This document shows positions 37,591 through 46,682 of a stretch of 64,000 nucleotides of DNA, in pieces. The first letter of the stretch is position 1, and every line of letters begins with the position of its first letter. The notes beneath the pieces are model-generated. The model was not told where the DNA came from and made no database searches. It saw only the letters and a list, made by a program, of their open reading frames with translations. The stretch covers positions 8,351,501 through 8,415,500 of the forward strand of contig JAJKFH010003627.1 of NCBI GenBank assembly GCA_023333565.1, in the 5' to 3' direction. The position numbers and the translations under genes are program-made. Source of the DNA: Puffinus mauretanicus (lineage: Eukaryota; Chordata; Aves; Procellariiformes; Procellariidae).

Positions 37591-40500
37591 GAGGGCTTCC
37601 AATACCTTTGAGGCCTCAGTTTTAACAGATGTACATTACCCTACACACTGCTCCTGCTGCATGTGCGTGTTCTCCCTCACGTTACATTAAACCATGGGGC
37701 ACCCAGGGAGTTTAAATGGCCATAGCATACGAATGAGAAAGTAGCACATGGAGATGAGCAAGAATTGGGACCCTCTGCAAGGGCTGGGGTCTCGGTTACC
37801 ATCTCTGACTTAACTTAAGAGCTGTGCTGGCTAAGGCAGCTGCTCTTCCCTTTCCTAATACGGTGTCTTTTGGGACTATGGAAGGAGAGAAGCTGCTTGC
37901 ACTAGAGGAGGAGCCAAACCGCACTTGACAAAGCCTCTACGGCTGAGGGTGCACTGGCCTCTGCCTTCCCACAGGTGCAGAGAGAAGGAGCCAGCCCACC
38001 CCCCTGTCCACAGACACTGCTGCCTTACCGGCAGAAGAGACTGAGGATTTTTTCTCTCAACGGGCTCTCCCCATCAAGGCTAAACCTTATCAATGCCTAA
38101 AGATCATGTTATTCTCTAGCCCAGCAAAACTTCCTGAGATAAAAGCTAATGGGTTTTAGTTTTCACTGGTACTCCCCTCCCCAAACAAAAATTCACTTTC
38201 AGGACAGGGCAGTAATTACCTCAGAAGTGCTCTTACATAGCATCTAACAGTGGACACCATACAAACCTCTCCCGCAGCATCAAAGGAGATGATTAAGTTA
38301 CTAGCAATATCTCTTATGATTCCTTCCACCAGTTTGAGTGGTCCCCCGAGTGCCATGCAGACATCATTAGCAGCTCCTGCAATGGCAGGCCAATCAAATT
38401 AAGTGGAAACATTTTTGTCTCCTTTCCAGAGAAAATAACCCAGCTTTATTCCTCCCCCACCCATCAGCTACAAAAGCACACGACATGCTGGTGGTGGTTC
38501 AACAACAAACTGCACGGTGACCACCTCCACCGAGGTCTGCCCAGAGAGGCAGGCTTATGGTCACCACCAATACAGGAATCAGCTTCCCAGGCAGGTGCAA
38601 AAGGAGCTTTGTAAGGACCTATTTTACAACAACGCCAACTTTGCAAATACCCTTAAATTTGAATCAAAGATATTCAAGCACAAGAGTTAGTACCTGCTCT
38701 CTGCAAATCTACTAGAGGACTCTTGAGGAGCGGTTATACCTATTTTTGCTAGGCCTATCACAAAAAGCTTCTGTGACTGATCAACTTCTCCAAGAGCATC
38801 TGATCCAAGGGAACAAAGGCAGCAATGGCAGAGCACAAAAAAAACATCTCAAGAACAAGCTAAAGCAAGAAAACAGACGGTCAAGAATGTGTCTGTTTCA
38901 GACCTGTACAATTTGCTGCTCATCTGCCTGAGAGAGAAAATGAGGGCCAAATTCACAGAAGGGTCTTAGTGAGGCTTTCACAATGTGGCCAAACTTCCAC
39001 ACAGATGATTTTCAGCAACCTTCAATCTGACACTATTCTCCAAGGTTGGCACATACTTAACCTGCTGAATCCATGTTCTGATATGCTAATCCATAACTTT
39101 GTGCCTCTAATTTTGAATGACTACCTAACCTGCTCTGCACGGCTAAACTCTGTAAGCATCAATTTACAGGGTGGCTTACAGTTTCCAGTTTGGCAACACT
39201 GGAAATAAGGCAAATGAAAGAAATTCCTTCTTTAGCACATGGGTTCGTAAGGAATCACCACCTTGTACTCCCGGGTTCACAAGGACACAACCTCTGCAAA
39301 GTGAGTTTAGCACAGGTGAGAGGTGCAAGATTAACTGGCTGAGGCTGACAGGGAAGTTCAGACACAAACAGTCAACCAAGAGTGTAACAGACAGAACATT
39401 AATCTCCTGCTCCAGAGCTTGCAAATGCATTCACCTTACTTACAGTTCAATTTAAGTCAAAGGTTTGACTTACAGAATTAAAATTCTGGACCGTCAGGTA
39501 CTCGTGAACCATGTAACTACCAGGGCCTAATCATGTTGCAGCCAGGCCAACGGCAGCTCACAGAAGACATCCCCCTCTCTACTTTCTCTTTCCTTAGCTC
39601 CTGTTGCACTTTCCCAAGTGACCACAACAGGATGGAACACACAGAGGAGATCTGACAGGACTCGGGCACAAAAAGCCTGGGCAGCTGAGATTTGAGTCAA
39701 GGACTATGTGGGAGAGGAGCAAACACCGTGGGCCCCTTTTTATGGGAGGAGGTTCCAGAAGTGATTCTGGAACTCAGCTGGTAAGAAGCTAGACAGAGAT
39801 ACCAAAATAAACCGGTTACAACAATATTGAAAAGTACACTTAAAGCATAATAAGAACACATGAAATAGATTTTTCTTTGACAGATAGACTGCATTTTCTA
39901 TATCCTAAGTTTCTTTACTGTGTCAATAAGAACATGAAACAAAAAGCCAGACGTCTTTGGACAAGTCCTACATAATTTCTGTCAATTTCTGTGAACTAAC
40001 AGGGATAAGGAAACCATTCTCACAGAGCAAGCTATAAAGTTGCGTAATTGATTAGAAGCTCATTAAAAGACAAGATATAGACAAATACGCATTTTTTTTT
40101 CCCAAAGCATTCAAGCGTTCTCCATCTGGAGCAATACTGCTTAAATAACTGTTTAACAATAATGTGGCAAAGCTTACGAATACCACAAAGTTATTTTAGT
40201 GCAAACAAATGTGGAGGAGGAAACAAGAAAGCAGGCTGAGTTCAGTCACAGAGTCACATGCATAGAAAGCAGCAGTATAACCTACCCAACCGTCCGGCTG
40301 GATACTAATCTAACAGCATAGTACTGAACCAGGCATCACTACAGGTATGTTCTGGGAACAGTAGTAATCAGTCATAAAAAGCTAAGATCAGGAGGAACCA
40401 GTTCTCATCTAGTATTACCTTCTTTGTGACCCAAAGCCAAAGCGCTTCAGCTGATATTTCTGCATCCAGCTCCCTAACGTCTGGACCTAGTAGTGTTAAG

Positions 40501-42317
40501 GTGTACAACAGAACGGATAGGAGACACCAGCGTTATAAGGGCATTATACAAATTAACCAAATGTCCTCATTTGCAACATGGCTGTTAGTTCTGCTCACTG
40601 TACCCCAAAAAGGTATATACAAAAAGAGTAAAAGGTTCAGCAAAAACACTGCAAACGCTGTACAAAACTAGCAGCCTCCCTTTAGATGATGAGGCCAGGT
40701 TCACAAAACATCCAAGAACAGGGCCCAAGAGGAGTTCCTAAATCGCAGGCTACACAGACTGCACTGCAGCCCTACTTTAGGCTAAAGTCAAAAGCATAAA
40801 GCACTATTGAGCCAGTTCAGCAGAGCACGCTATTATCAAGAGCTTTCATTCATACTGAAGGACTCCACAACACCAAGAACCTCACAAGCCTGGCTCAGAC
40901 TTTTTTTTTTAATTTAAAATAAGGTAATGGCACATTGTTGGCCTGAAAAAAGGTGGAAGGTGGGAGCTTAGCCCCAGTTATCCAAAAACGACAAAGAAAC
41001 AGTTTGACATCACTGACTCCAGAGACCTCTGTCACACAAAACAAGTCACTGCAAAGCAATACCTCGGTGCATTTCAGCTATCTGAAGTCTCTGTGTCAGA
41101 AAAAGGGTCTACCTGCCAACGCTGGCAGCTCACTGCGCTCATCTAGGAGCGCAGATGTGAGCACACCTGCCAGCAGTTACCTGTAATTGATGCAAGGCAA
41201 CTCAACTCTTTGTTGTATGACTTAACAGACTTTCAGGAGTTCACAGGTTTTTGGCCCTCAGGGTTGATATTTAAAAATCTCCACCAAGCTAGCTCTGAAT
41301 TCAGTTATGTATAACTTAAAGTTATTGGGTCAGTAACTTAATAATACTTCTGTTTACTTAAGACTATGCTAAACATGTAGCACTTCAAATCAAGCAAACT
41401 ATTTTGGTGTCAGTACACTCTAAAGCCTTTTGCTATTTTCTTAAAGTATCTTGTATCTTCTTCTAAATAAACTGCAGCAGCACAACGTTACTGGTGTTAT
41501 CTTAAACTATCACAGCAGGAAGCTCAAAATTAACAAGCCTCCTGATAGCCCAAAAAACGAAATCTTGACTAAATGGTACATATTAGACCAGCTATAAGCA
41601 ATACAAAATCAGATGACAGAACACTGTTACTATTTAAATGGTAAGTTCTGACTTCTCTGAACTTTGGGAAAAGCGTTTCAACTTCTTCAGCTCAAGCTAA
41701 AAAAAAAAAGTATACTTTCAGCTTTTTTTCCGATTTCCAAACACAGAGATGGGACTTTCTCTCTCTGAAATAGCATGCCCTCTGATTTGTTTTTTAAATG
41801 CCAAGACAATTTTCACTAGAAATACTTCTTTACTTGTTGTTAGGAACACCCAGAAATACAAGAATAAAAGTAATGCACCAGCATCTGTGGTTTGAGAGAA
41901 AAAAAAACAAACCAAAACATGACGTCAGATGCACAGACGCTCAGACTGCTGGTTTAAAAGTTTACTGCAAGATTCTGCCATGTGAGCCACGAAAGCCCAG
42001 CAGCCTGGCCCCCTAATTTAAAATACAGGACTCAAGGCGTGCTTATAAGCTCGCTGGTGGGATCCCCGCGGCGAGAACCGCCTCCCCCAGGAAGGCAGGG
42101 ACGAGCGTGGAGGGTTTCGCCCCAGCACACCCTGCGCCCCACCAGCTGCACGTCGAGGCCCAGGCGAGGCAGGTCGCAGCTCCCGGCCTGCGGGGGGCGG
42201 GGGGGGTGTGTCACGCAACTCGGCCCAACTCTGGGAAGTTTTCCGGGCGGGGGGAGGCGCGGGAGGAGGCCCGGCGGAGCGGGGGCAGCCCGGGGCGCCG
42301 CGCGGGACCGCACTCAC

Positions 42318-42360
42318 CGTTCAGCCGGGTCTGCCGATTCGCTCGCACCCGCAGGAAGGT
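42318..42360 (-). CDS. RNF220: RNF220 coding exon inside a CpG island, 43 bp
   Basis: The acceptor is ...cccctctgcag and the donor is AACG|gtgagtg on the minus strand. It encodes TFLRVRANRQTRLN plus the first base of an Ala codon, identical to my recollection of human RNF220. The basic peptide leads into the KMKRRK cluster of the next exon and may form part of a nuclear-targeting or nucleic-acid/partner-binding basic patch (inference). The exon is embedded in a very GC-rich, CpG-rich stretch. Immediately upstream in the same frame there is a TGA at 42,391-42,393, so the frame does not extend into the intron. Confidence 0.96.
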
Positions 42361-42693
42361 CTGCAGAGGGGAGACAAGAGCGGAGAAGTGTCAGGACCCG
42401 CGGGCGCCGGATGTAAACAACTCGCCCCCCGCCGGCAAAGAAGGCCCGGCCCGGCCCCCCCCGCCCCGCGCATCACCGGGACAACGCACCGGCCCCGGGC
42501 CTGCCCCCCCCCCACACCCACACCCACCTCTTCCCGGCCCCCGCCGCCGGGCCCCCTCCTGCCGCTCTGCATAGCCGCGGGCGGCCGGCGGGGCAGCGGG
42601 GCGGCGGCCCCGGGGCGGACCCCCCCGCGCGGCCCGGGATGCGGGCGGATACGGCGCGGCCCGGCAGGCGCCGCCGATCAGCCCCCAGCGGCC

Positions 42694-42704
42694 GCCGCCA
42701 TGTT
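42694..42704 (-). promoter_or_regulatory. YY1 motif (AACATGGCGGC on the minus strand)
   Basis: The minus strand reads AACATGGCGGC, matching the YY1 consensus AANATGGCGGC. In CpG-island promoters this motif usually lies just downstream of the start and in the transcribed orientation, so it supports a minus-strand start near 42.71-42.75 kb. The ATG within it opens only a very short frame that stops after seven codons, so it would act as a small upstream ORF at most. Confidence 0.55.
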
Positions 42705-42711
42705 GGCCCCG

Positions 42712-42721
42712 GTCATGTGAC
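42712..42721. promoter_or_regulatory. E-box-type element GTCATGTGAC
   Basis: The palindromic-flanked CATGTG core within GTCATGTGAC resembles USF/MiT-TFE type sites (GTCACGTGAC with one change). It lies between the YY1 motif and the X-box. Function is inferred from the motif only. Confidence 0.45.
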
Positions 42722-42782
42722 CCGCCGCCGAGCGGGTGAAAGTTCACCAGGAAACCGGCGGGGAGAGGCGCGAGAGGAGGAA

Positions 42783-42796
42783 GTTCCCATGGCAAC
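42783..42796. promoter_or_regulatory. Perfect RFX-type X-box (GTTCCCATGGCAAC)
   Basis: The 14-mer fits the palindromic X-box consensus GTTNCCATGGNAAC at every fixed position. It sits 33 bp before the first CCAAT box of the array. Neighbouring X-box and CCAAT elements are a known arrangement bound by RFX factors and NF-Y. Binding here is inferred from motif match only. Confidence 0.7.
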
Positions 42797-42829
42797 CGAC
42801 AGGCGGCAGCAGGGCCCAGCGAACCCCGA

Positions 42830-43243
42830 CCAATCAGGGCCCAGGGGCGGTTGGAACCCAGACACCTGGCCAATCAGAGAGCAGGGGTAACAGGGGCCCG
42901 AGTACCTGGCCAATCAGGAATCAGGAGCCACTGGAACGCAAGGGCATGTGACTAATCAGGGCCCAGGGGCAACTGCAAGCCAGGTTTCCTTGCCCAATAG
43001 GGACTGGGCATCCTTTAGGCCCAACAGCACTAGCCAATCAGGGCCCTGGCCCCAACTGTAACCCAAAGGTGCTGGCCAATCAGGAACCAGGGACAACCGT
43101 TCCCCAACTTTTCTTGCCCAATTAGGGATTGGGGGCTATTGAGGCCCAAGGGCACCTGCCCAATCAGGGCCCAAGGGGTAACTAGACCCAAAGGCACGTG
43201 GCCAATGGGGCCCCAGCCCGGAGGCAAGGCCCAGGGAGACGAG
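42830..43243. repeat. Tandem array of ten 40-42 bp units, each starting with a CCAAT-type box
   Basis: CCAAT (once CTAAT) starts at 42830, 42870, 42910, 42952, 42994, 43034, 43076, 43118, 43160 and 43202. Intervals are 40, 40, 42, 42, 40, 42, 42, 42 and 42 bp. Six boxes read CCAATCAG and one CTAATCAG, and several have GG before them (GGCCAATCAG), close to the NF-Y consensus. The rest of each unit is diverged (common pieces: GGGCCCAGGGGCAACTG, AACCCAAAGGCACCTGG). Units 4-5-6 resemble units 7-8-9 as a block, a higher-order repeat of about 124 bp. All boxes face the same way. The array would lie roughly 100-500 bp upstream of a minus-strand start near 42.7 kb. Confidence 0.95.
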
Positions 43244-46200
43244 CTCCGGCCCTCCCGCCTGTCCCGTGGGCGGAGCACAGCCTGAATGCCAGCACCGGCT
43301 GCGTCTGCCGGGGCCGGGCTGGGCACCCCGGCCCGACCCACCCCAATGGCACCGACCTCGGTTCTGGGGCTCTGAAATCTTCCTGGCCTTCCCGAGGAGA
43401 AGTGGCCCGTGCCTTGGGCACGGGGGCACCCAGGCTACAGGTGGAGCGCTGCCACCTCCCCTGTGCTTTTCAGCCTCTTCCCCCTCTTTTCCTTTCTGCA
43501 TTTCAGCAAACCTGGGCAATCAAACCTGGCTCATGGATTTCCTTCCCATGTCTGCCCCACAGCTGTGGTGGGGGACGGCCCCAGTGGACCAGCCTGAGGG
43601 TAGGACAGAGCTAGGGGCTAGAAATTGGGCAGCACAGGCTCCTACACACACAAGTCCCGTTTGTTCCCCACTCTGCAGACTCCCCAGACTTTGTTTCTTG
43701 GAATCAAATCTACATTTTGGGTTTTCGCTCTGGCACCTGACAATGTGCTGCTCCTTCAGAGGCAAAACAAACAAAAACCCTGATACGTTCTGCTGTATCA
43801 GAAGATGATGGGCAGTCAGCAGGTTCAGGGGCTGGCTGGTAAGCTTCGCGCAGCGCTGACCTGCGTCGTACATCCCAGCTCTGCCTGCAAGCTGAAACGC
43901 AGCTGTATTTTCATACATGTGCTTACTTACAAAATCAAAGCTGCTCATTGTCGGTTTTACCCTTTTAATTAATTAAGCTGTCTTTCAGGCGGCATGCTCA
44001 CCGCTGAGCTCAGGTGGAGGAACTGAGCCTTTCCTGGACAAGGATTTTAGGCTTTCAGTTATACTTACTCCACATGTTATTCAGTCACAAATATTCTGTG
44101 GGCTCAGCTGACCCACGCAAGGTAGTCTCTCTCCAAGCCTGAAATGTTATCTTTGCAGTACGGTGAATGACTTACAACTCGCTGTTGATTTTTCCACTGG
44201 GGGTTCAGGGTTGTATCTAAATCTAACTCAAATGGCTTTATTTTTACTCAGAGCGCAGGAAAAGCCCTGACTAATAGGACATACTGTATCTCAGAGGGGC
44301 ACCCACCACTGACCCCTATCACAAGGTCCTGCGCTACACCAGCTGCCACCACCTTGGTCTGATCAGCATCCACGTACCAAACTCAAGCAACCAGGCTTGG
44401 CATAGGGGAGGCAAGGGGATCCCCCCTCCCCGCATCCTGGAGCCGCCCCACCGCCTGCGCTGCAGCTCCCTCTCAGCATGAGGAGCAATGCAAACAGCCC
44501 AAGCGCTGTGCAAGCCCGTATTCCTGCAGCTCTCCTACTCGTAAATCTCCTTCTTCCCTAAATATCCCCATGGTAAATAAGCATGAGGACTAAGAAAACC
44601 GAGCCACAGGAATTCTGAAAACCTACACGCCAATAACTCACGTTCTAGCATGTTGCTAATAGACTGTATATTCACGATTAGATCACAGATAACACAAGGG
44701 ACATTCATAATTCCAGCACAACTCTGCATATGGAAAGCTACATTTTGCAGCCCTTAAAGTCACCACCATGAGAGCCTTCTGCTCTGCTTCCTGAGCATTT
44801 TACTTGGCAAGCCAGGAAGACTGACTTCTCATTCATATTGTGGCTTTATTAAGGATACACTGAGGCTTTACACAACCCTGGCACCCACTCTGAGGTCCCT
44901 TTACGCTGCCAGAGCAGCATAATGCAGCCAGCACAAGCCTAAATGAAAATCAGGCCCCAGAGGTCTTTTCTCCCTGCAGTGCAGACTTACAACTCCCATT
45001 ACGCATTTGCATTAAGGGCTGCAACCCTCCATAAAATACACTCACAAACTTAAAACATATTACAGACTAGCTAGACTCAGCACATAGAGGGGGCTTCTGC
45101 TGAGAATATTTGTCCTCAAGTATGACATAATAAAAATTTATAGGAGGGGAGGACTGCAAGGGACCACCAGGATCACAGAGACTGAAGTCTGGCGGAGCGG
45201 GAAGGGAGGGGTGTTCTCCAACAAAGGGGGCCACGGCAGAAGTCTCTTCCATGTCCCTTTGGAAAGAACATAATTTATTTATAAGCCTTAATAAACAGGC
45301 AGGAAAGAGAGCGGGATTACCTGCATCAGGCATTTCTGTATCTTCTGCAGGGTTTTGCTTCTCTTACTTTGTACTAGGTCTCATTGTTCATACAAGGGTA
45401 AAGTGACTTGTGATGTGACACCAAGTTGTAACTGAAGGCTACATGGGAATACGTAGCAAAAAATGGAGGATCTGGCCCATATTTGATAATATAACCAACA
45501 GATAGGACAGAGGAGAGAATAATGGGCAACAAATGTACAAATCTGCTACTAATGGGATCTATCTTCAGGAGCACATGCTTTAACTGGGGCTGCTCGGTTA
45601 GACCCCCAGCACTGCCCATCAGCTTCTCCCTCTGCAGATCCAAACGCAGACCTGGCACACGCCAAGTGGCCGATGCAGGAAGACCTGACTGCCTGCCTGA
45701 CCCCGGGCACAGGGTATCGCTGCAGAGCACCGCAGGATACAGGGTGATGGGCGTATGCCAAGCTGGTACAGCCACGGCCCACCCAGCCTGTCCACACGGC
45801 AGGGAGAGGCACCCTTGGGTCTCTGCTGAAGAGCACCATTAATTTACCTGCTGCCTTTCAGACCTTACTTGAAGCCGCTGGCTGAGCGCAGGCTTGCAGC
45901 CAAACAGTTTGGGTGTGTGTTGAGTTAGAGTCAAGTGTGCCAGCCCACCCCAAAAATACAGACAGACTTACAACACGCAAAGCTGTACTTGTGCTGCTGC
46001 CTTTCTCTTCTTTCCTTGCTCCGTCTTCCTCAACTTTTACTCATTGCGTCACAAGCCAAGACCTGCTGCTCCTCTGGGCAGAGGGTGTTTTATAAGACTT
46101 GTTGGCATGGCTGTGGATGGTCCAAAACCATTTCTGTTTTGGGTGGGAGTCACGAGTCAGTTTGTTGGGCAGCGGCACACCAGTGAAACGGAGAATTTTG

Positions 46201-46289
46201 GCCTGCTGCAGGCTGACATCATTCGCTGTTTTACAAAAAAATCACTTCTCTGAAAGTTTCCCGGTGGCACAGGGTAAGCAATGACAAAC

Positions 46290-46303
46290 ATAGCCATGGC
46301 AAC
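46290..46303. promoter_or_regulatory. Near-match X-box (ATAGCCATGGCAAC)
   Basis: Twelve of 14 positions match GTTNCCATGGNAAC, including the whole CCATGG-N-AAC half. It lies in the intron between the 46.6-kb and 42.3-kb exons. It could be a second RFX site of the locus; there is no other support. Confidence 0.3.
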
Positions 46304-46586
46304 GACCGAGATGGTGAATATAATGCAAGAGAAACCTCTACAAAGATTCAAAGCAGTTTTGCATGGCTGTGTTTTATAGTCGGAGCTGGGAGGACCCTGC
46401 AGACAAAAGCACGCCTTCGTAGGCTTGTGAGGGACCGAGTGCTCACGTCCCCACGCTGCAGGCGGGTGAGCTGGGGCACCGGTGCAGAGCCGAGAGCCGG
46501 GCTCTCACACACAGAGAGCTGCGGGCACTGGGGCGAACTGGCTCCCTGCCTAAGGCTGAGAGCAGCGACAGCATCCGCCTGCTTAC

Positions 46587-46682
46587 CTGGTATCTGTCCG
46601 AGTGATGGATGTCATCTGAGGAGTGGGGTGATGCTGTCGGAGAATCTCCTTCCCGCTTGATTGAGGCCGACAACAAAATTGA
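46587..46682 (-). CDS. RNF220: RNF220 coding exon, 96 bp, 32 codons
   Basis: The minus-strand acceptor is ...tctcttgcag and the donor is CAG|gtaagc. It encodes 32 codons beginning SILLSASIKREGDSPTASPH and ending DDIHHSDRYQ, which matches the Ser/Pro-rich linker of vertebrate RNF220. Both ends fall on codon boundaries, so the exon could be skipped without breaking the frame. The SPTASPH stretch holds Ser/Thr-Pro and Ser-rich positions suitable for phosphorylation, and IKREGDS resembles a sumoylation-type psi-K-x-E motif; both are inference only. The next exon begins TFLRVR. Confidence 0.96.

Larger units (their letters stand above)
34267..42317 (-). other. RNF220: RNF220 intron between the 42.3-kb and 34.2-kb exons
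   Basis: Donor AACG|gtgagtg, acceptor ctccatgcag, phase 1, about 8 kb. It holds the T/GT tract beside the acceptor, the homeodomain-site cluster at 37.27-37.59 kb and, at its right end, part of the CpG island. The 38-42 kb part is ordinary AT-leaning intron with no gene seen. Confidence 0.88.
42050..43420. promoter_or_regulatory. Internal CpG island, probable alternative promoter of RNF220
   Basis: This stretch is far richer in G+C and CpG than the flanking introns and carries many GC-box-like runs (for example the G-rich blocks near 42,190-42,215 and 42,245-42,260). It spans a coding exon (42,318-42,360) and is followed on its right side by an X-box, a YY1 motif, an E-box-like element and the CCAAT-type array, all typical of TATA-less promoters. 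Most likely it starts minus-strand transcripts near 42.7 kb. A bidirectional promoter cannot be excluded, since GC boxes also occur right of the array near 43,265. The long open frames here on both strands are GC-driven and not convincing genes. Confidence 0.75.
42361..46586 (-). other. RNF220: RNF220 intron between the 46.6-kb and 42.3-kb exons
   Basis: Donor CAG|gtaagc, acceptor ctctgcag, phase 0. The left 1 kb is the CpG island, X-box and CCAAT-type array. 43.45-46.2 kb shows nothing special, and a near-match X-box lies at 46.29 kb. Confidence 0.9.

Noticed and set aside
42208..42873. Pro/Gly/Arg-rich open frames of 155-170 residues on both strands across the CpG island
   Set aside because: Expected by-products of a CpG island with few stop codons. 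The true coding piece there is only the 43-bp RNF220 exon.
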